Source: Gremmenia infestans
Lineage: Eukaryota; Ascomycota; Leotiomycetes; Helotiales; Hamatocanthoscyphaceae
Length of the DNA: 64,000 bases
NCBI GenBank assembly: GCA_032629725.1
Contig: JAFEVB010000007.1
Location: forward strand, 248,001-312,000
Reading direction: 5' to 3'
Under the pieces are notes generated by a model. That model saw only the letters and a program-made list of their open reading frames with translations, made no database searches and was not told the origin of the DNA. Within the stretch, counting starts at the first letter, position 1. The number at the start of each line of letters is the position of its first letter. Position numbers and translations under genes: made by a program. This document shows, piece after piece, positions 32,887 to 43,663 of this stretch.

Positions 32887-35800
32887 ATGGCAGAACAAGA
32901 CGATGCATCCTTACGACGTGGCCGCTCCCCCTCGGACACGTCGAATACCAATGTAGCGCCGCATGTTATTTTGGATGCCCCAAGCAATGCGTCGACCATC
33001 GAAAATGCCTCCCGATCAACGTCAGCCATGACCTCTCCCTTGAGCATGGACTTTAAAAGTGCCGACCCCGATGATCAGGCAATCCCCAAGTTTCCTCCTC
33101 TTCACCAGACACCACTTACTACAGATTCGCAGAGGCCATCGTCTATGCCAGTTGCAGGACCTGACGAGGATGAGTCGACGGCACGGCCTTTCCAACGAAC
33201 TACGAGTCCGGGCTCCAACTTGAAGAGGAACAGGGGCGCTGTGTATGAGAAGGTCGGCGACCAAGGAGTCTGCAAAATGCACAAGTTCTCTTTGTACGAA
33301 ACAGCGACTCGATACTATATCGTTGGGGCAGATGTGATGGACCGACGTTTTCGAATACTGAAGATCGACAGGACTGTCGACGCCGGAACTTTAAGCATTG
33401 CCGAGGACGAAATCGTGTATACGAAGAAAGAAATGAGCCAGCTGCTCAATGCTGTTGATGATGGTAACAAGAGTACCGGCGGATTGAGATTGAAATGCAG
33501 CACTTGGGGCTTGGTTGGATTCATAAGCTTCACAGGGGCGTACTACATGCTTCTAATAACCAAGAGAAGTCAAGTGGCTATAATCGGGGGCCATTTCGTC
33601 TACTCAATTGATGGCACCGAGCTACTTCCGCTGACAACAAGTTCTGGCTCCCGTTTCAAACAAGATACTAAGAACACTGAAGAGGCACGCTTTCTGGGGA
33701 TCCTCAACAACCTTGATCTGACTAGATCATTCTATTTCAGCTACTCTTATAATATTACACAGACCTTACAGCACAACATCATAAGGGAAAGAGATGCTGT
33801 GGCCAAAGGATTACCATACCCCCATGTTCAAGACTATAACTCAATGTTTGTATGGAACAGCCACTTGCTTCAACCAGCTTGCGATGCGCTGAAGAACCCG
33901 TTTGACTGGTGTCTACCCATAATTCATGGCTATATTGACCAGTCAGCGCTATCCGTTTACGGACGGACTGCCTATGTGACGCTTGTTGCCCGGCGGTCCA
34001 GATATTTCGCTGGAGCGCGGTTTTTGAAGCGTGGAGCAAACGATTTGGGCTACGTTGCCAATGATGTAGAGACGGAACAAATTGTCTCGGAAGCTTTGAC
34101 TACTTCGTTTCATGCTCCCGGCCCAAAATTATTCGCAAATCCAGGCTTTACATCTTATGTTCAACATCGAGGAAGTATCCCTCTATACTGGACTCAAGAT
34201 AACACTGGAGTAACACCAAAGCCACCAATCGAGCTGAATCTAGTCGATCCATTCTATGTAGCAGCGGCGTTGCATTTTGACAACTTGTTCCAAAGATATG
34301 GTGCCCCAATTTATGTTCTCAATTTGGTCAAGTCAAGAGAGCGTACCCCTAGAGAGAAGAAGCTCCTTGACGAGTACACGAATGCTATCAAGTACCTCAA
34401 CCAATTTCTACCGGCTGACAAGAAGATCATCCATCACCACTGGGATATGAGTCGAGCGTCAAAGAGTCGAGACCAAGACGTGATCGGCACTCTCGAAGGT
34501 ATTGCTGAAGATGTGGTGACAACTACTGGGTTCTTTCACAATGGGGATGGAATCACAAGTATGCCCAAAGTTCAGAACGGAGTTGCAAGGACAAATTGTA
34601 TCGACTGTTTGGACCGTACAAACGCTGCTCAATTCGTCGTTGGGAAGAGAGCTCTTGGGCACCAATTACATGCACTTGGCATTCTCAGAGATACCTCAAT
34701 TGACTACGACACCGATGCTGTTAATCTTTTTACTCACATGTACCATGACCACGGTGATACTATTGCCGTTCAATACGGAGGCTCACAGCTTGTCAATACC
34801 ATGGAAACGTATCGTAAAATCAACCAGTGGACAAGTCATTCGAGAGATATGGTTGAGAGCTTCAAGCGTTATTACAACAACTCGTTTCTCGATGGCCAGC
34901 GGCAAGAAGCATACAACCTCTTTCTTGGCAACTACATTTTCGCAGCAGGCCAGCCGATGTTATGGGACCTCTCTACTGACTACTACCTACATCACGCGAA
35001 CCCGCGAGCATGGTCTAGCAAGAATCGTCGAAGCTACATAGACTGGTATACACCGGAGTTTCTCGAGAAGCGAAATCTGCCTAAGTACGTTGGGCCGTGT
35101 GGAATAGCGGCCGGCAGACCTTTAGGATTCTTCGATGATTATTGGCTTGAATACTACAAACCTCTTGCACTTTCGTCACTAGAGAAAGTATTCGCCTACT
35201 TGGGCAAGATGAACTCCACGCTGCGATATATCCCAGTCCGATCGACGCAAGAAGGACGTTACGATCTCTCCCCATTCCGTGTTCGCACAGAACTAGACCA
35301 GGACGTTCCGGCGAAGAAGAAGCTCCGAAAGGGAGTGACAATCGTAGATCCCTCCGAGGAATTCGAGGAAGAAGTAGTAGACGACAACGCATCCATTATG
35401 TCCAACGCCACTGCACCTACAAAACGAATCTCAATCCAACGCTGGCTGCAACCCATCCACGAAAAAAGTCACCACGGCATCATGAAAGAACCACACCACA
35501 TCCCCGAACCGCCAAAGCAAAAGCTCACCCCTTTGGACAAGAGCAAGCAAGCACAATGGACCTTTGAGCAAGTGGTCCACGAATCTCTTAACCCCTCCGT
35601 GAACGACGCCGATGCCAGCGACTATGCACGCTACATCTCGCATCCTCAAAATCTGCCCCTCGTCATCTCCACCGAAATTCCTACGCAGATCAACACCGAG
35701 TACCTAAACTACGTAAACGGCAGTTGGCGCGATATCGGTATCGTGGGTGTGGAATTGGAAGCGCCTGAGGAGGTACCTGGGATTAAGAGGCAGGATTTGG

Positions 35801-35937
35801 ATCTCTATGGGAATTTCTTCAAAATGGCAGAGAATCCGCTTACGGTTAGAGAGGAAGATTTGCCGAAGAAGAGGTATAAGGCGTATAGGAAATGGTTGAT
35901 GGGGAAGAGTTTGTTTAAGCAACAGCCTATTGATTGA
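32887..35937 (+). CDS. FIG4: SAC-domain polyphosphoinositide phosphatase Fig4
   Basis: Intronless, 1,016 residues, ATG at 32887. After about 110 disordered residues comes the Fig4-type opening (KFSLYETATRYYIVGADVMD, RRFRILKIDRT) and a full SAC domain. The catalytic P-loop CIDCLDRTN begins at Cys571 (C-x5-R-T). Fig4 removes the 5-phosphate of PI(3,5)P2 and, with Vac14, also activates the Fab1 kinase on vacuole and endosome membranes. The long C-terminal region (DRTNAAQF.. to KKRYKAYRKWLMGK) with its PRAWSSKNRRSYIDWYTPEF block is the Fig4-specific part that contacts Vac14, distinguishing it from Sac1, which has membrane helices; none are seen here. Yeast Fig4 is 879 residues, so the extra length is mainly N-terminal disorder. 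Confidence 0.93.
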   Translation: MAEQDDASLRRGRSPSDTSNTNVAPHVILDAPSNASTIENASRSTSAMTSPLSMDFKSADPDDQAIPKFPPLHQTPLTTDSQRPSSMPVAGPDEDESTARPFQRTTSPGSNLKRNRGAVYEKVGDQGVCKMHKFSLYETATRYYIVGADVMDRRFRILKIDRTVDAGTLSIAEDEIVYTKKEMSQLLNAVDDGNKSTGGLRLKCSTWGLVGFISFTGAYYMLLITKRSQVAIIGGHFVYSIDGTELLPLTTSSGSRFKQDTKNTEEARFLGILNNLDLTRSFYFSYSYNITQTLQHNIIRERDAVAKGLPYPHVQDYNSMFVWNSHLLQPACDALKNPFDWCLPIIHGYIDQSALSVYGRTAYVTLVARRSRYFAGARFLKRGANDLGYVANDVETEQIVSEALTTSFHAPGPKLFANPGFTSYVQHRGSIPLYWTQDNTGVTPKPPIELNLVDPFYVAAALHFDNLFQRYGAPIYVLNLVKSRERTPREKKLLDEYTNAIKYLNQFLPADKKIIHHHWDMSRASKSRDQDVIGTLEGIAEDVVTTTGFFHNGDGITSMPKVQNGVARTNCIDCLDRTNAAQFVVGKRALGHQLHALGILRDTSIDYDTDAVNLFTHMYHDHGDTIAVQYGGSQLVNTMETYRKINQWTSHSRDMVESFKRYYNNSFLDGQRQEAYNLFLGNYIFAAGQPMLWDLSTDYYLHHANPRAWSSKNRRSYIDWYTPEFLEKRNLPKYVGPCGIAAGRPLGFFDDYWLEYYKPLALSSLEKVFAYLGKMNSTLRYIPVRSTQEGRYDLSPFRVRTELDQDVPAKKKLRKGVTIVDPSEEFEEEVVDDNASIMSNATAPTKRISIQRWLQPIHEKSHHGIMKEPHHIPEPPKQKLTPLDKSKQAQWTFEQVVHESLNPSVNDADASDYARYISHPQNLPLVISTEIPTQINTEYLNYVNGSWRDIGIVGVELEAPEEVPGIKRQDLDLYGNFFKMAENPLTVREEDLPKKRYKAYRKWLMGKSLFKQQPID

Positions 35938-36257
35938 CCCTTGAGGGTGGTGTTTGGGAGGGGATAATGGGATTATTTTGGCGTTTATGGGAATATGAGG
36001 TTGGGGCTTTACTATGGACTTGGAGTTCGGTGGGATTGGTGCATAGCAATGCGCAGGATACCAGGAATGGCGTCGGATTTTGCAGATAGGACGACCGCGT
36101 GCGACGAGATGAATATCATACCAAATCACACATGAAGTAGAGTTTGCTTCACAGGCCGCCCAGCCACAATCAAGCAATATTTTAGACTTGATTCTTGCAG
36201 TAATATCAAAAAGCGATCTTCTATTTCCTTACATCTTCGATACATGCCAGATAGTTA

Positions 36258-38140
36258 TTACGAGCCCTCCCCAACCCCAAACATAATCCCCACCCCCCTG
36301 TTTACCTCCACTAAAGGCCTTAATTCGGCTCTAATATCCCCACGCCCCTCTACAGCATTGATAAACAGCCGTCCTGCCATCTTCAACTCCTTCTGTACCT
36401 CTTCCAACCTGCCCATATCTTCGGAATCAGAGACGTCTGTCCAACAAACTGAGAGCGCCTTGATGATCTCTATCTTATACTTCGGTTCACTGATCCGCGG
36501 CCAGCAATTCAAGAGGACGGTTTGTAGGGCGCGGATGGCGGAGAGGAGGAGCGGTGGGTTGGTGGGGGCGAAGGGGTCTATTAGTGTGATTGAGAGGATT
36601 GGGATTAGGTCCTAGATATCCAACATTAATATATTCTCTTCTGTATATCATATTAAGGAACAAAAAAGGAAGGCGACAGGATATGACATGATATGGCATA
36701 CCTTGAGATGCTTAACAGCATGAATCCCCATCTTCTCCACAAGCACTTTCGTTTGCTCGAGAAGAAGCTGCACGATAGCCGGGTGTTCAGAAGCATGATG
36801 ATAGCCCATAAAAACACCCCCCCCTCATCACCCGATCTAAGAACTCACTCCTCGCCTTCTCTCCCACTTCATACCGCACATCGCATAGCACGCCCAACGC
36901 TGCATACGCACCGGAAAGTAAGCGCAGACTCTCGTCCTCGGGCGTCAGATTCGGCAGGTAGAGCAGCGTGGGCAGCAGCGCGTCTTCGAAGACCTCGCCG
37001 ATGCCGCTTTGCTTGAGCAGCTTGGAGGTGAGGTGCGGGAGGAAGGTGGAGAGGAGATGAGAGCCGGCTGCGCGGAAGTGGGTGGAGGCGTCGTCGAGGA
37101 GGGTCAGGAGGGGTGGGGGGAAGAGGTGCCAGTTTTGGGCTATTATCTCTCCCTACATGGGCGTTCGTCAGTACGTAAATACAGATTATGTTTGTTCCAG
37201 AGAGAGAGAGAGAGAGATAATTTATACCGGAGCATTTTCCACAACCCACGACAATACCCGCACAGCATACACAGTTTCGTATTTCCACGGTTTACTGGTG
37301 CGTTCTGCTGCAACGTCGTGTTTTGGCAAGGGCGCGGAGGACGGCATTGCTTTGCGGCCCGATGAGGTGATGGTGCTGGGTTTTGAGTGGGAGAAGAGGG
37401 GGCGGATAAAGGTGTTTAGAAGGGTGATGATGAGATCTTGGGTGTGCGTTTGGGGGGTATAGAGGGAGAGAAGGGAAGTGGATTGGGAAAGGATCGCGGG
37501 TGTTGTCCACGGGTCCATTGTAGAGGAGAATGTGATAAGTGTGATGATAATCTTGGGGTCTATGGCGGAGGGGCGTGGATATGAAAGCTGGGCAATCAGG
37601 ATCTGGAGAGACTCTAGTCCTAGGGCTGCTTTGTGATGGGTGAGAGACAGGACCATTCCTCTTGAGGCTATATATAGTCAGTAAGGGAAGTCGATGACGT
37701 GGATGAGGGCATACCGTCTGAAATTTCATCTTGTCCATTGAGAGTTTTATCGGGAAGGATAGCTTTTGATATCCATAAAGATAGCCTCTTAATATTCTCA
37801 TCATCTCCGTTCTCTCTCTCGAGCCGATCTGAGTTGCTCAGGCAGCTGTCGAGGATGAGAAGATTTTGGAGGTCATCCTTTTTTCAAGAATGTCAAAACC
37901 AATCGTTACAAGTAGGCTGTATAGACTCACCTCTTTGCCTTTACTTTCATTGCTAAGCTCTAAGCCATCAGAGAGTTGAGAGAGCGAATAGCGCTCAGGC
38001 AGACCTGTGACACTCGTTAGAATCACGGAAACAAGAGCAAGGCGTGACTTACATTGGGGGGAGAGGATCAACACCTCGTCGGAGCTAATGCCCTTACTCG
38101 ATATCTTTGATTTAGCAGCTTTGCGGGCTGAAGCAAACAT
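36258..38140 (-). CDS. TTI2: TELO2-interacting protein 2 (Tti2), frame broken in a G8 run
   Basis: Six exons on the minus strand: 38140-38053, 38004-37931, 37877-37715, 37667-37228, 37152-36702, 36611-36258; about 522 residues if one base is discounted. The alpha-solenoid (HEAT-like) character, the core HHKAALGLESLQILIAQLSYP and the late LNCWPRISEPKYKIEIIKAL block match Tti2, the TTT-complex partner of Tel2 and Tti1 that matures PIKK kinases (ATM, ATR, TOR) with Hsp90. Exon 5 is 451 nt, one more than its phases allow. The frame ends ...EFLDRVM before a run of eight G (plus strand C run 36827-36834) and resumes as VFMGYHHASEHPAIVQLLL in the next frame. A run of seven would restore it: sequencing error or recent mutation. 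Intron 1 is 48 nt, stopless and in phase. A CT tract fills intron 4. The start could also be 38188. Confidence 0.7.
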
Positions 38141-38453
38141 CTTGATCGCATTTCGTGGGATGTAGATGTAGATGAAGATGTTTTGCATTGCCAAAGGCGA
38201 TTTTTGAGGGTCGCCAAAATTAGGCGAGCCGGAGCAGGAACTATTTCGATGTCCCTACCTAGGTATGATTTCAACTGTTTTCAATATCTCGAATATTTAG
38301 AGTGCTAATAAATGGTTCATAGATTACGAAAAAGAAAGAGCAATGAAGCCCTTGACTTTCCTTCACTACCAGGATTGACAAAACTTATTAGAGGACGTTG
38401 TAGTTGAATTTTCATGCCTTTCATTTCACTTCACTCTTTTGTTATCATAACTC
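38141..38453. other. Short intergenic gap, nothing seen
   Basis: 313 bp between the stop of CCA1 and the start of TTI2, both on the minus strand. It must carry the TTI2 promoter. An in-frame ATG at 38188 could lengthen TTI2 by 16 residues (MQNIFIYIYIPRNAIK), which looks unlike a conserved N-terminus. Confidence 0.4.
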
Positions 38454-40293
38454 CTATTTTGCGTCGGGTATCTTCAGCTCCTTTCTCTTCATCCTCACTA
38501 CATTGATCGCCCCTTCCTTATCCTCATTACCCGGGTTTCTCAATTGCCACTCTACACACACATCTAACGCAGGTTTCATCCACATCCCCGGTTTGACCCC
38601 ACCGAGTGCTGCTTGCAGCTCATCTCCATTGATTAGTAACTTCAATGAAGGTGCCTCCATAACATCCATATCCGTCAAATGATCGATGAATAGCTGCCAT
38701 TCGCTGAATAGTCCTTCAAATGCTGATACCATAATCAATAAAGTATTTCCGTTTCGCTGGGGTGAACTTACAAATCTGGCCATTGTTCATTGCCTCCACC
38801 AGGATCGCCAAGAGTACTTGAAGTCGCCAATTCTTCCCCTGGAAGTCCCATCTTCGAATGGACATTCCAATCGTATCACGCTCATGCACATAAGCATCCT
38901 TCCGCTTGATCGCATCTCGAAGCTCGGTTATATCTATGAAGTTTCTAAAGGCACCCGTGATAACATCGCAGACTTTGCTGGTTGCCTTGATTCCTTCTCT
39001 GACAACAAGAGTTCCAAAAGGTAAGGGAAGTTTGGTTTTCGGTTTTGCAGATTGTGGTAGAGGCACACTTGTCCAGGGCGCAGCTGCAGCTAGGATCCAG
39101 GCAATAAACTTTGCATCTTCTGATCGGACTAGTGACTTATAGATAGATCCAGGAGTTTCGTTGGACTTCAGCACTTCTAAGCAATGGTAGGCAAAATGCC
39201 AGTTTGTGGTGCTGGGAATTGGAATATCTTGCACAGTGGGATCCGTGAAGACAAACTGGTAGAGGCCAAGTCGATCAATGAGCTGGAGAGCACTCAGAGG
39301 ATTTTGGCCTATGATTACATTAGAATACCATGAAACTGAGGTTTATGAGCAAGTCCACCAACCTTTGAGCATCTTCTCGACTTCAACTCCAACCCTCTCT
39401 CTACTGATCTTGACCTTGAGGGCTTCACTAACAGCAGGATCAGTCATTGGGACCTCTGTCTCGGGATCAATCTTGAACCCCAGCCGACTAGCGAATCTGA
39501 TGAGTCTTAGCACACGTAGAGGATCATCCGTGAAGGTAGTGAGAGGTTCAAGTGGTGTTCTGATGCGTTTGGCCTGGATATCTTCTAAACCACCACAGAA
39601 ATCTTCTATTTGGTCGGTGTGAAGATTGTAGAAGAGAGAATTAATCGTGGCATCTCGGCGTACAGCATCTTCTTCTGCAGTCCCAAATTCCACTTGAGGA
39701 TGACGACTATCTACCGAATATGTCTCCTTCCGTAGATTGACAAAATCTACGTCAAACCCTAGAATTCTTTTGGTGGCAGTTGCGAGATGCTTGGACTTTT
39801 CTGGATTTGCGGCGATGATATGGATGCTTCCCAAATCTTCAGGTCCAAGGGAATGCTTTTTGAGGTTTTGGGGATCAGTGCAATATTCTTGGAGTTGGAG
39901 ACAGAAGTCTTCCCCTGTCATAGCATTGATAGCCGTGTCGATATCATGACTGGGAATGCCCAGAAGCTTATCACGCACCCAGCCCCCAGCAAACCGAAGC
40001 TCGATCTTCTCCTCAATCTTTTTGGCCTCATCAACAAAACTTGCAACATCCAGCAAGAGTTTCCTGAGCCTTTGCTCTTGGGGCGTGAGTGGAAGTTTCT
40101 GAGTTGCCATTGGCGCTTTGATTTTCTTTGCTCTTGGGAGATCTGTAACTTCAATTTCGAGACCTTTCCGCTTCATTTGGTGGCATGTGGAGAATATATA
40201 TCGCGAGGCGAGGGTTGTGACTCTAACGATGGAGGTGACTCGAATTGTAAGACAGAAGGAGTTGGCTAGGGCACGTTTTGGAAAGCAAAACAT
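38454..40293 (-). CDS. CCA1: CCA-adding tRNA nucleotidyltransferase
   Basis: Three exons on the minus strand: 40293-39363, 39308-38772, 38722-38454 (578 residues). Class II motifs are complete: motif A FAGGWVRDKLLG with DIDTAI holding the two metal-binding Asp; motif B RRDATINSLFYN; EDFCGGLEDI; and the template motif DDPLRVLRLIRFASRLGF. It adds CCA to tRNA 3' ends. The first 39 residues are basic with no acidic residue (FCFPKRAL, TIRVTSIVRVTTLASRY), a mitochondrial presequence. In-frame ATGs at residues 40 (MKRKGLE) and 63 (MATQKLP), separated by a basic KKIK stretch, would give cytosolic or nuclear forms. Alternative starts for three compartments are known for yeast CCA1. The gene is divergent from TRS85. 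Confidence 0.95.
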
Positions 40294-40772
40294 GAGTCGC
40301 AATACGACCTGGTCTTATGTAGAAACGTACAAACTCCATTTACTCCTTCCCAGACTGTCCCAATGTGGGTGAATGTTTGTTAGAAAATGGTTGGGTGCCA
40401 AAATATCAATATCAAACCAAAAAATGCAGGGCCCCATTCGTAGTCAAAATATGTAGATATCACGTGGTTAGAAATAATTACATTGAACGCCGTTTACAGT
40501 AGAACCGGATGCTCTTGCGCCATACTCACTGGACGATGAACGGGAAACAGCAGATTACTAGGACTGTTATATCCAGATGCACGTTTGGTTAGAGCACATG
40601 TCTACTACAACAATCTCTCCGAATACCCCCTCTGATCAGTCTGACAAGGCCACGTTCGCCAGCCGTTTGCTGACCTGCAACAATCTACACGCATGCTATC
40701 CTGCATATCCCGGGGTGCACACCGACCAGATAGCTTTGCTTTATTCCGGCGGAAGGGCATTTACTGCTCTTC
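40294..40772. promoter_or_regulatory. Shared divergent promoter region, CCA1/TRS85
   Basis: 479 bp between divergent start codons. No coding frame of interest and no clear TATA box on either strand. Confidence 0.4.
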
Positions 40773-43109
40773 ATGACATCTCCCGATAATGCCACGACTC
40801 CCGAGCCAACGGCGCCTTCGCCGCTGAGGATGCCAAAGCAGCGAGCACCTCCAGATGCCCAGTCAATGGCATCTTCAGTATCTACATTACCTTACCGAGC
40901 TTCGAATGCCTCCGTATCTTCCCTTTTCGCCTCGACCTCCACTCCAACTGGGTCAAGGTCGGCTTCTCCGAGCGGAGCACGACCCACAACATCGCGTATG
41001 CTTTCGAGCTCTGTATTTGGAGGTACGCCGGGGGAGGGGCAACAACTTCCGCCATCAGAGTATTCAGATGATCCTAGAAATTTGATATTACAAGCATTTG
41101 TCCCCCATATCGCGGTCCATTCCTCGGTCGATACAGAAGAGTTGGTGAAAGACAAAGGGTTCAATGGAGGTCTTTGGGAGTTATTAAGGCCGTTTGGAGA
41201 GCGAGTTCATGGGAAAGTGACTGTGAGGGACAGTATAGGATCTGGAAAGACATGGGAAGATTATGCTGTCCGATTTGTTCAACTAGGTGATGGTCTAGAG
41301 ACTCCAGAAGTACGGAAAAGCCAGGATGGCAAAGGTTCGGCCTTGAACGGAAACACACCGGGAGGAAGTGATGCGGCCAGCAAACGCTCGAGAACTGGAG
41401 GAAATATCTCTCAGATTGAGAGCTTGGTAGACCGACACCTAAATTACACAGAGGAATTCCCAAGCATAAATGCGGAAGATTATTTGAACTTCAAGCACGG
41501 GCAGCCTCGGAACTTGGAATCCACTTCTCCCTTTTACACACTATTTCTTCGGAGGGTACTATCGGGTATCCCTCTAGCACCTCACGAAACATTTTCTCAT
41601 CCTGTTGCATGTGTAATTGCTATCAGTTCCAGGAATGCCAACCCCATCGAGGCTTTACGGAATCTCTACACAGAGTCCTCTAATGGACCTAAAAAGCTAC
41701 CTGTTTGGGTCAACAACGAGTACCTCCGTTACTATGTTCTGGTTCACGACGAGGAAAGGGACGATATCACGAAGTCCATGACCCTGTTCGACCAGATGAA
41801 GCGCCATTTTGGCCTCCACTGCCATCTCCTCCGGCTCAGGAGTAGTAATTGCGTAGCAACAGACGATGATAGTGTTCAACTTCCCCGGTGTCAATGGATT
41901 TCGGCTTCGGAAGAATTGGCCGAAATTCAAGCCCGAGAAATGCAAGAGGATGTTGAAGATTCCCATCCTTGCATTTACGAATCAGACATGACTGCAATAA
42001 AGACCTTTATTCGAGAAATGGTCACTCAATCGGTCATCCCGTCAATGGAAAGATGCGTGTCAACTTGGAATGACCAAGTAGCATCGAGGCGGCGCGGTAT
42101 AAGTGGTCGATTCATTAGCTTGTCTAAGAAATGGACAGGTTTTGGGGTTAGTTCACGGAATTCTTCTGGAGCTGGCGTTGGGACAGGGTCATCATCGAGC
42201 AACTACGATATGTCACAGGGATTCTACCGACCAGATGCTCCGGAAGCTGTGATGCGCAAGCTAGCAGATTACTCTTTCATGCTACGAGACTGGAGGCTAG
42301 CACAGTCAACATATGAACTACTTCGTTCCGATTTCAATAACGACAAGGCATGGAAATATCATGCTGCCGCCAATGAAATGGCTGCAATTAGCACCTTGTT
42401 AATTCCGCAAGCAATCAGCTCCAAAGTACGGTCCGAGACGGTTGACCAGATGTTGGAAACTGCTTCCTACTCCTATATCACACGTTGTGGAGCCTCTTAC
42501 GGTGCGTTGCGATCCTTAGCGCTAGGAATGGAGCTGCTACGGTTACGTGGCGGCTCCGCGACTGATGATGCGGCACGATGGGGTTCCAAGCTGCTAGAAT
42601 ATAAAGTGGTCGGTGCCATTGGAGATGTACTCATTAAGGAACGCGTCTCTGTATGCTATTCTTCGAAGAAAGGGCAAGGCTCAGAGTTATGGGGAGCTAG
42701 GACCCGTAAATCTGCGTTATGGAGCGTGCAGGCAGCCGATTCATGGCTCACACTTGGAAAGCTTCAGCAATCGAAACAGCGTCTGGAGGAAGTCAGCGAA
42801 AAATACTCTTCATTGCCATACCCCGACAGTATATCAAAGTTTTCGCTAGCGAACGACTTCTTGCAAGGTCTGCAGAGGGAGGTCCAGCTAGCTCTCTATC
42901 CTGCGTCCGCGATTGAGACACCAGGTGGCATGGACGACTTAATTGACACTACGATTGGGGAAGAAAGCGAAGCCTTTGATAGCCGCCCCCATCGAAGGAG
43001 TTTAATGGGTGCGACTGCGCCAGCTCTTGCAAGCCTCGGGTCAGCGCCTTTGCATGGGACGTTAATGGAAGGTGAGGAGGAAACAGTGCCTACTATCCAA
43101 TTCGAATGA
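40773..43109 (+). CDS. TRS85: TRAPPIII-specific subunit Trs85
   Basis: Intronless, 778 residues, ATG at 40773. The first 95 residues are Ser/Pro-rich and disordered. From RNLILQAFVPHIAVHSS onward the sequence follows the Trs85/TRAPPC8 family: GLWELLRPFGERV, LFLRRVLSGIPLAPHETFSHPVA, VWVNNEYLRYYVLVHDEE, DMTAIKTFIREMVTQSVIPSME. This is followed by the helical region KLADYSFMLRDWRLAQSTYELLRSDF and AWKYHAAANEMAA. Trs85 defines the TRAPPIII complex, the activator of the Rab Ypt1 in autophagosome formation and early endosome-Golgi traffic. Length is near that of yeast Trs85 (698). A Ser/Gly patch (SSRNSSGAGVGTGSSSS) interrupts the middle, as is common in fungal members. The next gene, CHMP7, lies 554 bp downstream on the same strand. 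Confidence 0.9.
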   Translation: MTSPDNATTPEPTAPSPLRMPKQRAPPDAQSMASSVSTLPYRASNASVSSLFASTSTPTGSRSASPSGARPTTSRMLSSSVFGGTPGEGQQLPPSEYSDDPRNLILQAFVPHIAVHSSVDTEELVKDKGFNGGLWELLRPFGERVHGKVTVRDSIGSGKTWEDYAVRFVQLGDGLETPEVRKSQDGKGSALNGNTPGGSDAASKRSRTGGNISQIESLVDRHLNYTEEFPSINAEDYLNFKHGQPRNLESTSPFYTLFLRRVLSGIPLAPHETFSHPVACVIAISSRNANPIEALRNLYTESSNGPKKLPVWVNNEYLRYYVLVHDEERDDITKSMTLFDQMKRHFGLHCHLLRLRSSNCVATDDDSVQLPRCQWISASEELAEIQAREMQEDVEDSHPCIYESDMTAIKTFIREMVTQSVIPSMERCVSTWNDQVASRRRGISGRFISLSKKWTGFGVSSRNSSGAGVGTGSSSSNYDMSQGFYRPDAPEAVMRKLADYSFMLRDWRLAQSTYELLRSDFNNDKAWKYHAAANEMAAISTLLIPQAISSKVRSETVDQMLETASYSYITRCGASYGALRSLALGMELLRLRGGSATDDAARWGSKLLEYKVVGAIGDVLIKERVSVCYSSKKGQGSELWGARTRKSALWSVQAADSWLTLGKLQQSKQRLEEVSEKYSSLPYPDSISKFSLANDFLQGLQREVQLALYPASAIETPGGMDDLIDTTIGEESEAFDSRPHRRSLMGATAPALASLGSAPLHGTLMEGEEETVPTIQFE

Positions 43110-43663
43110 AGGGGCGAAGGAGGGTTGAAAGGGGTTCTTGCATGTACCATCTCTGAGCGTTATAGGTCTTGAGCATTGGGGTGGCGTTTGGTGTTTAGAC
43201 AGCGCTTTGCATACACGGGCTGGATTTAGTAGGCATTATTCGTTGCCGAAAGATTGAGAAGTTTGAAGAGAGATGAAATACCATATATTTTGGAACATTG
43301 GACTTTCTTTGTTTTCAGCGGCAACTGACACTTCTGCGAAACTTCACCCATTCATTCGAGACTTCCAAATATCGTGACTCTGGACCTAGACTCATACTAG
43401 ATCTATTCAATTCATCTTTGGTCAAACAGTATTTGAATGATATCCCCTGAAACCCTCTTGATTTATGCATCGCATCATTCATTAATGCATACTGTACCTT
43501 TATGCAGCCCCTACTCGTACTTTATTTATTCAGCGCGCGCCTGCGCGTCACTCACCGATTGGCGATTCGCGATAAGAGCAAAACATCAACACAATCTTGC
43601 TTTGCCTTCTAACCCAACTTCCCCTTCTCTAAATCCCTCGACAAGAAATGCCACATCCTCACC
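43110..43663. other. Intergenic gap, nothing seen
   Basis: 554 bp between TRS85 and CHMP7, both on the plus strand. It holds the 3' end of the first and the promoter of the second. Short frames only. Confidence 0.4.
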
